64,000 nt of DNA from Antrodiella citrinella (taxonomy: Eukaryota > Basidiomycota > Agaricomycetes > Polyporales > Steccherinaceae). A model generated the notes under the pieces. The model saw only the letters and a program-made list of their open reading frames with translations. It ran no database searches and had not been told where the DNA came from. Positions 36,699-48,131 of the stretch are shown piece by piece. The translations under genes were made by a program, and so were the position numbers. Location: NCBI GenBank assembly GCA_004802725.1, contig SGPM01000014.1, positions 124,001 to 188,000 of the forward strand, read 5' to 3'. Position 1 is the first letter of the stretch. Every line of letters starts with the position of its first letter.

Positions 36699-39669
36699 TC
36701 AATCGACTAGAGTCTTCGCTTGGTCGACAAGAGCAATGAAATCCAACCCGGCCGACCCACCGACTCTCTCAAGATACTCCATAGCCTTTTCCAGCAAGAT
36801 ATCCAACAACTCCGGATGGGAAGCAAGATGCTTCTGATAATACGCGACTGCAAGGACTGTTGCCCATACTGGCGGGTCCACCTGCGCTGGACGCGATGTA
36901 GGCTGCAAAGCGGCTTGCCCCACGATCAGGCCAAGCATGGAATTGAGAGAGAAGGACCCATCGAAGGACGACAGCTTCACGAGATCGTAGACGGCCTGAG
37001 GAATCTCAGAGGGTGGGCTTTGATAAACCGGCTGTGAGAGTGACGTCGAAGCATTTCCAGCTTGTTGTCCGTCACCACCACCGGACGACGGCGTGTGGTG
37101 GATCTGGGGAGAGGGACTTCGCGGTCTTTGGTCGTCACCAGTCCGGCGGCGTCTGCGAGAACGAGCGTCCTCATCGCCAGAGTCTGAGTCGGAGTAACTC
37201 TCCAGTGTACTGATCGTCGTGAAAGTTCTGTCGGAGCCGTATCCTGGGTCATCATCCCTATCAGAATCACTTGTGTCGGAAGGGTAGGCACCTGGGAAAC
37301 GCGGGTCTGCGTCCCTAAGAGGAGCCTTGAACAGAAGATTTTTGTACGGTTCGGTGAGATACTCGGTAAAAACGGTCAGGAAGGTGGCAGTATAGTCCAC
37401 CGCCGACATGACAAAGGAGCCTATGCCAAGAGCAGCGGCTTCAGCGTTCGCTCTCATAAGGCCGATCTCCTGCCTCCCAGCACGTCTGCGTCTAGGAAAC
37501 CGCGTGAAGGACGATGAGCGACGCCGAGTGTCCAACGCGAGCTCCTGTTGCTCACATTCCACCGCGACGAAGGAGGTGTAACGACTGGCGAGCTGGTACC
37601 TCTCCCCGAGTTGGACGATAGAAGCTTTCTTGTCGGGTTCTGGGATATCAAGACTGTCTTGGATCTCCGTGATGAGTCGACGAGCAGCGAGGGTATGGAT
37701 GAGAGGGATACGGGGTTCATCGCTGGTGAACCTTACTTCCTCCACCGGAATCTCGATCTCCACCTGATCTGCATCTGCATCCCTCTCAGCCTCCAACGTG
37801 ATGAACTTCGGGGCGACGAAGTTGTCGACCTTGATCATGGCAAAAACAACGAAGCGGTAGCCTGGGGAGATCGACTTGATCACAGATGGAGTCTGTCGCA
37901 GTGGGGCCGCGTGTCCACTGAACCTGACCGAGGACCCTTGCATGGTGGCAGAGTCCACGATCAAGTCTTGCGGAACGCCCCAATCGATAGACACCTTCTG
38001 CAGAACGCCTGTTCTCCCAGCTCTCATCATTTTCATGCATTTGGGCAAAATCGCATGTGCGTTGGGAGCCATAAGACAGTCACCGTTACCAGCCCTGGCT
38101 ATGTTCTCGCATGCGGCGCTGGATGCGGTCTCTCCTATTCCAAGAGTGAAAATGCGAAGACTGGCTGTATCAGATGCTTGCTTCACCGCCGAAGATACAA
38201 TTTGGATTGACTCGTCTAGGTCTTCGAATACCTGTACATTTTGAGTGAGTGAAACGAAATCGCCAGAGAATTGGATATGCGCTTACTTCGCCGTCTGTCA
38301 GCACGAACATCACAGTGGGGACGGAACGCCTACGACTGCGAACAGCGTATTCTAATGCTTCCCGGATTCGGGTCCCCCCTCTAGTCTGGATCCCCTCGAC
38401 TCGATCAGCCTTTGAACATGCAACACAATTCATTATGTCTCCATAAAACAACGAAGGAAACTAATGGACTTACGACATGCCGAAGACTTGTCTGGTCGTA
38501 TCGCTGGCTGCGAGGGTACACCGCCTCGACAGTATCGTCAAAGGCAATGACGTTGAAAATTGTACCGTCCTGAGGTAAGGAGTGGAGAAGGATGGTCAGG
38601 GTCCGCTTTGCGATACCGATACGTGATGTGGCCGGGTCCCCGCTCATGCTGCCGCTGCGGTCCAAGATGAAAATAAATTCTTGCTCCTGTATACGAGGAC
38701 GGTCATATTTGGGCACCATGGTCAGTTGCATAGCGACCGATTGTGGGTCTTTGGGATCGCGCTCCACAAAGGACCGCGGTTCGTCCAGTCCTTCTGCACT
38801 CACACAGAGCACGAAGTCCTGCGTGAGGTATTCCGTGGACGAAAATTCCGCCGTAGCTCGCCGCCGTGAGATCGAATCACGATATCGGTACGGCTTCACG
38901 GTCAACGCTGAGTGGGTGGGGCTGGTGATGTCCTTGATATCGCCTTGCATTTGGATGTTGACCTTGATGGAGACCCTGGTCTTCGTGCTCACGGTGGAGG
39001 CATTCACCATTCCTTCTGGCATACGTCCATATCGTTGGCCGATAGACATGGGTAGTTGAAAACGTACCCCGTCCGTGTAATCGCCGGTCATGAGGTTCAA
39101 CGTGTACTGCGATCAAGTGAGTTTGCGGACAGTATGCAAGACCAATGTAGACTGACCGTCAACACAGTAGTGACCATCGCGTTTCCGGGAATGGGGCCAA
39201 TCGATATTGTGAACACTACCGCAGGTTCTTCAGTTAAATCAGCGAGAGCAGGTATCATCAGAATGACATACGATCATCAGTAGCCCACTCCACCAGACTC
39301 GTCATCTTCCCATCAGTTAGAGCTTGCTGGTGGTCCTGTTCAGCCTGTTGACGTTCCTTGGCGACCCCATAAATGATCCGGCCATCGCAGATCATCTCGA
39401 ATGCGCGTATGGCTGCACTGGCAGGCAATGGGAAAACATACTTCGCCCTTGGACTCGAGTCATCCGACGAGTTATCGAATAGTTGCGTCAGTGTAACTCT
39501 GGCCGATACTTTGAATTGCATCAGATACAAGCGGACCAACATCATGTTCAAGGGGTTTACCGTCAATGACAAGGGCTTGGACCACGACGCTCATCAACGG
39601 GATGTTGACAAGATGGCCATCAACATCGGTATGGACTATACCATGCGTAGGGGTGGACGGGGAAGCCAT
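36699..39669 (-). CDS. VIT plus von Willebrand factor A domain protein
   Basis: Exons (minus) 39669-39561, 39508-39272, 39227-39157, 39106-38474, 38409-38287 and 38231-36699 give 901 aa. The N-terminal VIT (vault/inter-alpha-trypsin) domain has VSARVTLTQLFDN and AKYVFPLPASAAIRAFEM. The vWA domain has a complete MIDAS start, FIFILDRSGSMSG (DxSxS), then GGTRIREALEYAV and VMFVLTDGE. The long C-terminal exon ends in a linker rich in Ser, Asp and Pro (around residues 760-830) and a short helical module. Proteins of this layout are common in fungi, slime moulds and animals and are thought to mediate metal-dependent protein binding; the partner here is unknown. No signal peptide or TM segment seen, so probably cytosolic. 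Confidence 0.9.
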
Positions 39670-40745
39670 GGTGGAGAGGATACTGAGAGATTTTGCCCGA
39701 GTTCAAGTTTAAAGCATCGATATCCCACTGCTGCGTAGCAATCAACTCCCATAATCGTTCGCGCAGCTGGCACGATAATTCTATAACCGGAGCGGGCACC
39801 CAACTCCAGAGAGCAGACTGGTGACCTACAAACAGGAAACGCTGACGCCGCAGGACACGGGGTGAGAAACCTGTATGCCACCGTTGCCCAAGACGTCAAT
39901 AGACAGCGCACGAATTGCAGGTCTTGTGACTGACCATTGCTGCATACTCGTCGAGCACTATTCCCCGACTGACATGTTTGCTGGCACCAGGAAATCCCAG
40001 TATATGGCGCAATTGATCTACGTCTCTCAAGAGAGGTAGGATTGAACGTTGAACCCATGAACGATCTGCAGGTCGTCGTCGTCAAGTCTTCCTCCAAAGC
40101 TCGGCCGCTTGCCTTCCGACTCCCTGGTTTCCACCTCGATATTCTCCAACAGGCGTTTTTGGAAGGATATCGGTATGGTCCATGACAAGATATTATAGGT
40201 GCTGGCACACAATCTATACATGTCCGTTCGAGTGCAAGTCTCGACTCTCGAGCGATTTGTAAGTTATTGACAAAAACGGTTATCGGAGTGTCAAATTTGG
40301 GCTCCGGGCCGAGGGTCACGGTTGCACCGCTGCAGCGCTTTGGATGATCGATCCTCGACGGTAGACCTACCGTGTCCAGACTCCAGAGTATTGATACAAG
40401 CTGGCGGCAGTACGAACTCGGAGCGACAATATTCTAAAGCTAACTATCACCGTGACTGGAGAGACGTACCATTCGTAACGGTGGCACACATCCGCGAAAT
40501 CAACCTCAGATCCGGCGAAATGTTCAAAACTTCGTACTGCAGACAAACTCCGAGAAATTTTGAGTCATCTTCCTCCGGCGACACTTTAAATGATTACAGA
40601 TGAACCTTTCTGCGATACCTGACATCGGGAGAAGTCATTGTCTCGCTCAATCTCCGACTAGACATCCTTCATTTAAGAATCACCACCGCGACGGACACAG
40701 TCAAGTTCTACTATTTTGCGTTTCTCCTCTGTATTTTCGATTGTC
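39670..40745. other. Intergenic region between the VIT/vWA gene and P2
   Basis: Divergent promoter region. A 227-codon minus-strand open frame (39636-40319) crosses it and the start of the vWA gene but shows no family features. CT-rich DNA precedes the P2 ATG; no clear TATA box. Confidence 0.45.
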
Positions 40746-41812
40746 ATGTCTAACGATACGTTCAGCCTAACCGTGGGGACGATTAAGCTGGGTTTGGAGC
40801 TCATAGTGGTGAGTCGGCAGAATGTTCGCTCCAGACTGCAAGCTGATCTTTGTAGATCGCAGCTAACGTGGCTGTCGTCATGATCGACATTCCGCTCAAT
40901 ATCAGTCCCACTGACCGAGTGATCTTGTTGAAGACCGTAAATTGGACGATAGTGACCGGGGTGAGTAATTTGATTAGTCCAGTGTCCTTCAGGCTTGAAA
41001 GTCTGACTTACTCGACATACAGTGGGCCGCCCTCACCGCACCTGTGACTGCATATTTCCAAGCTTTGCAGAACATGTTGGCAGGTATGTACACAAATATC
41101 GCTTCTGCATTTCAGGCATATCTCATTCTGCTCAGGCCTTCAGAACAGCTTAAGCATTGCGCTGAACGGTACCACTGGAAGTGCTCGCACCGATCCGCTC
41201 TGGAGTATCGTCGCCGTACGTCTTGTGCATGTCACCGTACTCCTGCAGACGCTCATACCTTGCATCATCGTACAGAACAGCCTTAGTGCCAGTAGCTCAT
41301 TCCAGACCGCACTGCAGGCCCTTCTCACTTTTCAACAAGCAGCGACGAGTGCAGCTAGCGGCTTCCAAGCGGCTGTTGAAGCAACGGGCACTGGCACTGA
41401 TTCGACAACAGCCGCCACGTTGGCTGCGATGCAAAATATGGTTTCGTACATTCCAACAGTGATCCAGTCTTTCCAGTCTATGAAGACGTATCAAAACACT
41501 CTTGCTGAGACTGTAGCTGGGATCATGATGTGGGCAGCCAAAGACTCCTCCGGCTCGGATTCAGTATACTGCGTTATTTCTCACCGTATACGAATGCTGA
41601 TGGTGCTTGCTTGTTAGGACTTTCCGTTCGTGCTGAAGACGTTCAAGTACACTAACACAACACAGTATGCGGCTGACCTTTCTGTGACCACTGCAGTGAG
41701 TTCAAGGGCTTAGCGTCCAGATCGTCCAAGATTGACTCTGCCATTTCAGTACGTTGCGCTCGATTGGTCAAAAGTTGTTATGACACCCCAAGGGCCCACC
41801 TTTACGAGCTAG
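40746..41812 (+). CDS. P2: member of the unrecognised four-gene family
   Basis: Exons 40746-40808, 40856-40960, 41023-41083, 41136-41215, 41276-41563, 41618-41695 and 41750-41812 give 245 aa (exon sizes 63, 105, 61, 80, 288, 78, 63). The N-terminus MSNDTFSLTVGTIKLGLELI leads into an amphipathic, hydrophobic exon 2. Exon 3 starts with Trp (WAALTAPVTAYFQALQNML). Exon 4 carries the family motif SARTDPLWSIVA. Exon 5 is Ala/Ser/Thr-rich and probably helical, ending ETVAGIMMWAAKDSSGSD. Exon 6 reads DFPFVLKTFKYTNTTQYAAD and exon 7 closes with LDWSKVVMTPQGPTFTS. No signal peptide, Cys pattern or catalytic motif seen. First of three tandem copies; closest to P3 in the exon 5-6 region. Function unknown. 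Confidence 0.85.
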
Positions 41813-42248
41813 AACATGGGACAGGCTATGCGATACACTGGACAGTTTCGCATACGGCGAGTTGGTGGACTCACTGAAAGAGCCGAACGCGTGTACACGA
41901 AAGCAATTGTTGTTACCTTGTTCTGAATATATGCTCCATCGCATTGAACGCGGCTCAGCGCTCAGGTCTAAGACTGAGCGATCTCGTGTGATCATACTCA
42001 GACTTGCTTACGAAGGATCTTGGTCTTACTTCGTAAAGGACCTCCATCTTGCAGACCTGAATTTGTACCGAACAATGTCCCACTAGTACGTACATAGATC
42101 ATAATTCCTCTCGCTCACTCGGAATTTGACATATCCGGACAGCAGTTACAAACGCCGAGTCGGCGAAACGTTTCGAGTGCGAGCTTGTTCTACGCTCCGG
42201 AAAGGCACATATCAGCATTAAAACTATTGAGATCATCGCTAGTATTGC

Positions 42249-42256
42249 TATATATG
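42249..42256 (+). promoter_or_regulatory. TATA-like element upstream of P3
   Basis: TATATATG lies about 140 bp before the P3 ATG, in a 577-bp gap with no other gene. A plausible core promoter; distance allows a 5' UTR of about 100 nt. Confidence 0.4.
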
Positions 42257-42389
42257 AGGCACCGATTCACGTCGAGCGTCGGGATTTCCTACGCAGTTAT
42301 TTTACCTTTCGCCAACGAAGTTGCTTCATTCCACTGACTCCTTCACTTGAAACGCACTCGGACGTCTCTGTTATCTCATCACACAGGCC

Positions 42390-43447
42390 ATGAGTAAGTC
42401 AGTAGCGAATGTGCCGGCTAATCTGGCCGCCTTGAAGACTGCGTTTTCCGGGATTCTGGTGAGCTCAGTTTAAATAGATCTTATACTCATCGTTCAGCTC
42501 ATCTCCCGTTGTCAACGCTTTTCTAGGTCGGCGCAAACGCACTCGCTGCCACTGAGCCAAAGATGCTTGCTGCTGGGTACATCACCGCTGCCGAGGCCAG
42601 TGTAGTTGACTGGGCCACAGCCAGCACGGTATGCCTATCGCATCTTGTAGTAGTATTCTTTGACTGACTTGTATCATGTGCTAGGGATGGGTCGCACCTA
42701 TAGCAGCCATCACTGCTCGTATCAACGCGTTAGTGGCATTGTCGAATGGTACGTTGACTAGAACCCAATCATGAGTGATCGTGGTATCTCAAGTGGTTTC
42801 GTTCCGCGCAGCATTATCCGCTTGCTTGACCGTAGTGTTGGCTGCTACCTCCGAACCCGTTCGCACCGATCCTTTATGGACCTTGATCGCGGTATGTTTT
42901 CTTCCGTTTGACCTCTTCTCGCCGGGAACTCATACATCCCTGAAGAACATCAGCAATACACAGCGCACATCCACGCAAGCACTCGTCTCACTCCAACAGA
43001 ACGTATCTACTTCTCTCACCAATTGGAACGCGGCGTTGACAGCTGCAAATGCGAACACCGCCGGACCTGTTTCCGCCATCACGTCTTGCTTGCAAACTAT
43101 AGTCGGGGCGATCCCGAGTGCTATCCAAGTCTTGCCGTTCTTGGATCAGTATCAGGACGCGCTTGCTGCAGATGTGGCTGGGATAATGGTTTGGGCAGCG
43201 AAGGATACTGCAGGTTTACAGGCTGTACGTGTCAGCTCCCGATCCTGGCTTGCTGAAATCTAACGTTGTTCCATAGGACGTGCCGTTCGTTCTCAAGACA
43301 TTTGAATACACCAACACGACTAGTTACGCTGCTGATGCTGCTGCTATGACTGCGGTGAGTGTGACATACATTTCGACATCCAGTTACTTACCTTGACTCT
43401 TTCAGTTCACTGCTACCAACTGGGCGGCGATACAATCCGTCCAGTAA
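42390..43447 (+). CDS. P3: member of the unrecognised four-gene family
   Basis: Exons 42390-42458, 42527-42628, 42685-42748, 42812-42891, 42946-43224, 43277-43354 and 43406-43447 give 237 aa (exon sizes 69, 102, 64, 80, 279, 78, 42). The N-terminus is MSKSVANVPANLAALKTAFS. Exon 3 begins GWVAPIAAITARINALVAL. Exon 4 ends with VRTDPLWTLIA. Exon 5 (from NISNTQRTSTQALVSLQQ) is long, Ala/Thr-rich and probably helical, ending ALAADVAGIMVWAAKDTAG. Exon 6 reads DVPFVLKTFEYTNTTSYAAD and exon 7 FTATNWAAIQSVQ. The exon 5 acceptor (CTGAAG at 42945) is chosen by alignment with P2; an alternative CACAG lies 17 bp farther on. No recognised domain. Confidence 0.85.
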
Positions 43448-43541
43448 GGACCAAAGTAATGTCAACTATAATATCTCTCTCTATCATACGGCTTGGAATA
43501 AACTGCAATGGATTAGTTAGAACTACGGAACGACCCCCGAC

Positions 43542-43564
43542 GCCCCGCTCGTCATGAGCGGGGC
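43542..43564. repeat. Perfect GC-rich hairpin
   Basis: GCCCCGCTC and GAGCGGGGC form a perfect 9-bp stem around a GTCAT loop, 16 bp before the tRNA-like sequence. It could be part of a small mobile or tRNA-associated remnant. Confidence 0.7.
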
Positions 43565-43579
43565 TCGGTGGCTTTCACT

Positions 43580-43676
43580 GCCCGCGCCTAGCTCAATCGG
43601 ATAGAGCGTCAGACTCTTAACGAGAGTCCCAGCGGGCACAGGCTGCGAGTTCGACGTCCGACCCTCGCGGTGGGCT
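43580..43676 (+). pseudogene. Disrupted tRNA-Lys(CTT) gene with intron-like insert
   Basis: The 5' part reads as a good tRNA: acceptor strand GCCCGCG, D-arm TAGCTCAATCGGATAGAGC, and an anticodon arm GTCAGACTCTTAA with anticodon CTT (Lys). After the anticodon comes an insert where an intron would sit. The expected 3' anticodon strand TCTGA is missing. The T-arm GCGAGTTCGA...CCCTCGC carries a 7-nt duplication-like insert (CGTCCGA). A TGTTTTT pol III terminator follows at about 43684. I read this as a relic; a functional tRNA would need very unusual processing. Confidence 0.65.
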
Positions 43677-44357
43677 ACTAGCTTGTTTTTGCTCCGCTCC
43701 AATGTCCCGGTGCATGGGGTCCACGGAAATTTTCGTCCGATCATTTCAGCGGTTTTCTTGGCACATGTTTGTGAGTTGCGTGCCTCAGACATCGGTTTCC
43801 ATTGTCAGTCTTGTAATATGATAAACACTGAGAACAGCATAAAGAGTGGAACAAAGTCTGGCAATGTCGTCGCTTACGCGTCCGACGGAGGTCGAACAAA
43901 CTGCGACGCGTCATGCACGTGACCTAAGCGTGACCGTGTGCCGTAGACGCCAGCCAATGACCATCCCTTGGGCCTTGGGGCTACCTCCCGGGCTTTCTTC
44001 CTGCCTTCGCCCAACCTCTCTCAGTTCTCATCAAACTCATCATTACAACGACCGGTGATATCTGTGCTCGGATGTCTGATAGCAATGTGCCGCGACCACA
44101 ATACGCACAGATAATTAGCAGGAAAACGCGCCGGAGCTGCAAGTTGCAGCGCTAATGACATGCAGTCTCCGGTGCTATGTCGTGACAAGGGGAACTGAAT
44201 ATTCTCGTCCAGGGGTGCCTAAGACCGGGGGCTCGAGATCAACTGCGTGTATACATTTATATGTGACTTGGAAGGTGAGTTTCAAGCTTACTCACTCCCT
44301 TCTCCACTTGTTCCCCCCTACTTACGTCGACTATATCTGTATTGTGATAGTGCTATT

Positions 44358-45461
44358 ATGCCAGCTCGCATCAGCCGTGGAAACCCAGACGGAGAGGTGA
44401 CTACGGGAGTGACTATTGGTGAAGTGTCCATGGATGTCAGACCAGGCGTTGCCGGTTGTACGTCCGCTATCCAAGCTCTCGTCGTAAGGACATGACTTGC
44501 ATCTTGCATGCTACGTTTCCTGACCAGAATTCGCAGACCAACGCAACGTTGATCTCTCTCTTTAATCAGACTACCTTGCCCGCCAGCACGAGCACTGCAG
44601 CCGTTGACTTCAATGCAGCCATTACCGTGCGTATCTACCCTTGAAACCCGGCACCGACGACTCACATTGTCCTGTGCAGGGCTGGAAAACACCAATCGCT
44701 GCTGTAATGACTGACGCTACTACCGTCGCCAACCTCTATTCTCGTACGAGGTTCCTTTAGTCTGGTCATGCATTAAACTAAAAGCGGGGCACAGAATTCG
44801 GCTCTACTCTGGCGATTATCCAGTCCGGTCAGCGAAGCGGTGTCCGAAAGACAGCTTGGGCGTTCATGAACGTATGCATACTCTCCCTTATTATACAACG
44901 CCTTGAATTACAACTGACTTTGCGATGGTACCAGACTGTGAACCGAACCATCCTGACAAGCGACCAAGCCCTAGCGACGTTCCAGCAGACCACAGAAAAC
45001 AACGTCAATAACCTGCAAGCTCTTCTGACTCAAGCCAGCGTCAAAGCACCCATCTTGAACAACTTCAGGGACTACGTCGTGCAAGTGGAGAAAGTCCGCT
45101 CCAAGGCGAAATTCTTGAAGGACTGTCTCAAGTCGCTCGCTATGGACGTGTCGGACGCTGTGATGTGGGCGGGGAGGGATGATGCCGGCGATGCCGTAAG
45201 TTTTGAACATCTACATCTGGTGTCTGGCGGTGGTATCTAATATGTTGGGATGCGTGTGTAGCAGCTACCCAGGGCGATCAGGCAGATCCAAGGGACTGAC
45301 TCCAACAGGTATACCGACAGTGCGGCTGTGCTCAACTCGGTGAGTGTGCAACTTGTTGTTTGTTGGCAATTTGCGGGAGGTCGCTGATGTGTTTCTGGCA
45401 TCAGTGGACGACTCTCAATTGGCCTTCGACTGCCGTTCTGCCCCCATCCTATCTCATATAA
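44358..45461 (+). CDS. P4: most divergent member of the unrecognised four-gene family
   Basis: Exons 44358-44483, 44537-44626, 44680-44743, 44795-44871, 44935-45195, 45262-45339 and 45405-45461 give 250 aa (exon sizes 126, 90, 64, 77, 261, 78, 57). The N-terminal exon is longer than in P1-P3 (MPARISRGNPDGEVTTGVTI onward). Exon 3 again begins with Gly-Trp (GWKTPIAAVMTDATTVANLY). Exon 4 ends VRKTAWAFMN instead of the RTDPxW motif. Exon 5 is a long helix-like segment ending MDVSDAVMWAGRDDAGDA. Exon 6 reads QLPRAIRQIQGTDSNRYTDS, and exon 7 WTTLNWPSTAVLPPSYLI keeps the x-L-N/D-W motif of the others. Identical intron phases show common origin despite low identity. Function unknown. Confidence 0.82.
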
Positions 45462-45701
45462 TGGCAGCGATAGTAGTGAACAGAAGTGTTAAGGTCTCGG
45501 AACTGTTACGAAACCTCTACTGAATATGATGTTTGTCACTCGAAGGCGTAACTTGCTATCGAAGCTATCGAAGCCTTCACCTTGCTACAACCTTTCAGTT
45601 TGTAATCGTCTAAGAACCTATAAAATCAAGCCCATAAAATACATAGCAGCCATAACATGAAACAACAGTCTGCACTTGGTTATCCAAACACAAACCCACA
45701 A

Positions 45702-46547
45702 TCAAGCCATAATCCATTCTCGGACGGCCTGACAGCCACCAATGTCCGGGTGAAGTAAGATGGAGGAAAGCCAGTGCTCAAGCAAGCGGCGGCGGCTCTC
45801 GAGAAATGTAGGACGGAATTTGGAGAGGGGGGACTTGGGAGGCATCGCTGCGAGGAAGCGTTGTTGGTATTGCTGTGGGTTTCGATGTGAGGATCGGTGT
45901 ATGCGAAACTGAATGAGAAGGAGCGTACAGGGAGGGTCGCACGAAGTCGAGCATGAAGTGCTGCGAAGTCGCTATATCGCTTGTGTACGTGTATCGCAGA
46001 TCCCTGGTGGGTACAGGTCAGACGATCAGAACAGACTACTCTGAAGGATGCTAGCACTCGTACCTCCTTGGTAGATATCGCACAGTCATATACTGAATCC
46101 AGAAGTCAGACCGACGTGTACAGGGCATTAAATTAAGTCATTGCGCACCAATGTATGCTCCCTCTCGTTTATCCCCAACGCTGTTCCAGCCACTGATCTG
46201 CACGTCACGAGCAAACCCAGCACTCTGACCGGTGCTTTCTCCTAACCAGATATCATTTGAGAATATCGACGGTGCACCGACCGCCGACTGCGGAGAAGCA
46301 GAGCGGACAATCGTGTCTCCCTCTGCTGCCTAGACGTAAAGAAGGCGATAACACAGACTCAGTCAGTAATCAGACGACAGCAATGCAATATTCAAATAAT
46401 TGAACTTACGTCGCAAAGTTCGTCGTACAAGCGAGCCTCCTCCTCCACGTCGATGTCCGGAACCACCACGACCAGGTTCTTGCTATTTGCAAACGGGTGG
46501 GCCGGTCGTTCGGCAGGAGGAGACTTGCGCTGTACTGCGTCGGCCAT
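45702..46547 (-). CDS. PX-domain protein (Ypt35-like)
   Basis: PX domains bind phosphoinositides, mostly PI3P on endosomes and vacuoles. Exons (minus) 46547-46410, 46329-46149, 46092-46064, 46003-45929 and 45872-45702 give 197 aa. After an N-terminal region with an acidic stretch (VVVPDIDVEEEARLYDELCD), the PX fold begins around VQISGWNSV. It shows HVHKRYSDFAALHARLRATL (the basic R-Y-S/D-F phosphoinositide motif), the Pro-rich loop LAAMPPKSPLSKFRP, FLESRRRLLEHWLSSILLHP and a closing REWIMA. Small size and domain order fit yeast Ypt35, a vacuole/endosome contact-site adaptor; that assignment is by resemblance. Starts 303 bp from divergent NOSIP, so the two may share a promoter. Confidence 0.87.
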
Positions 46548-46850
46548 GCTTGAAATTCGTTATGATAGAGCTAAGCTCGGCAAAGCACGAGTGTCTTCAG
46601 CACATTAAACAATATCTTCGTTTTTCGGTATAAATGAGGTGGGTTAGATAAAGAGGATGGTGGCAGCACGGGAGGGAGGAGTAAAAGCAATCGGAATAAA
46701 CAAGGACTCGCCGAAGGACTCCAAGGAGGGAGCGGGCGGGGCGCGCCTGTCTGCTTCAAGTTTCTCCGAAGTTTCTCTTGTTCTCAACCACTTCTCGACC
46801 TCTACCATCTTGAACAAAAACGAGCTCCTACTCTAGCGGAATATCCAGAA

Positions 46851-48131
46851 ATGACAAAACATAGCAAGAACAACACCGCGTCCTCGATATTCTCTTATGC
46901 CGAGCACAAGAAATTGGACTATGGCACGAAACGAGTACGAGTCCAGCCGAATGACGTGCATGCAGTCTGATTTGATATAGACGATAGCAACGTCTAGGAA
47001 ACGAGTCTATGCGTGGATTCGATGCCTGCACACTATGCTTACAACGGGCCAGAGAGCCGGTGTCGTGTGACAAGGGACATCTGTATTGCAAGGAGTGTGT
47101 ATATACCGACCTAAGTCTGTCATTCTGCAGCTCATATTCACGGAGAAGCAGTTGTTGACTCTATTGCTTACAGTTACACAACTATCTGATATGAAGAAGC
47201 AGAAGGCCCGTCTCAGTGCACTGAAGAGGGAGGCCGAAGAGGAGAAAGAGAGAGCTCGTGAACAGGCCCGGGAAAGAGTGTTGCTGGAATTCGAGAGGGG
47301 ACAGCTGGGTCTTGCTGCTCCAACAACCGTCTCGACTACCTCCGGTGCAGAGTCCAAAGATTGTGAGTGACCCAAGATGTGTTCGTGAGACAAATCTGAA
47401 CGTAGGGTCATCGTCCTAAGCCAGAGGGATAAAGCGCAAGTTTGCCTTCGACTCCACCACAGCAGAGACACTGGCACGGGAAGCTGAAGAGACTGCATTA
47501 CGGGAGATTGAACGTGAACAGGCTGAAGCACTCAAACACAAGCTGCCTGATTTCTGGCTACCGTCCCTCACACCTACTTACACGACATCGGGGCCTCCGA
47601 CGTCGCTATCGGACGTCAAATTGCAAACGACGTGTCGTGCTTCGAGGCCAAGTCATGCACTCACGTACGTGGACTTCTCCTTTATCCAGCGTGTAGGGTA
47701 TGTACTGACAAATGTGGGCAGTCGGAAAAATTTGATTGAAGTCAAGTTTACACTGGATACATCTGGCTCTGAGTCGGGATCGGCTTCCTCGGAGTCAACA
47801 CCGACGACTTCCCAACACAAAGAAGAAGACGCAAGCCCTATGTGCCCGTCATGTAAGAGGGGATTCTCAAATAGCACCCTGATGTTCCGTACGTGCTTTC
47901 AACACAGTTCATTACCCGTCCCTTTTTGACCTCGTCCCAGTCATGAAGCCCTGTGGACACGTCACCTGCAAGACATGCACAGACTCCTTGGTCAAACCTG
48001 CCAAACAATGCATACAATGTGATGCGATCTTGACGGACAAGGATATCATACCATTGGCGCGAGAAGGCACGGGATATGCTGCTGGTGGACTAGCAGAGAC
48101 ATCGAGGAAGGGCGTGGCTTTTCAAGGATAG
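46851..48131 (+). CDS. NOSIP: NOSIP-like E3 ubiquitin ligase
   Basis: Nitric-oxide-synthase-interacting-protein homologue, a U-box/RING ubiquitin ligase also found in spliceosomes. Exons 46851-46934, 46988-47114, 47174-47362, 47427-47664, 47722-47888 and 47941-48131 give 331 aa. The N-terminus is MTKHSKNNTASSIFSYAEHK, then the first (split) U-box part FDACTLCLQRAREPVSCDKG and YCKECVYTDL. A charged coiled coil follows (KKQKARLSALKREAEEEKER). The C-terminal RING-like half has MCPSCKRGFSNSTLMF, LMKPCGHVTCKTC and QCIQCDAILTDKDIIPL. Two junctions (donor GTCTGT at 47115; acceptor CCAGAG at 47426) use weaker sites but are the only ones that restore the family sequence. Nuclear. Confidence 0.92.

Noticed and set aside
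39636..40319. 227-codon minus-strand open frame between the VIT/vWA gene and P2
   Set aside because: No motif, odd composition (many Cys, Arg and Pro), and its downstream end overlaps the start of the well-supported vWA gene in another frame.
32768..45461. Calling P1-P4 pore-forming proteins because of long helices
   Set aside because: Helical composition alone is not evidence; no diagnostic motif, signal peptide or clear membrane hairpin was seen, so they are left as unknown.
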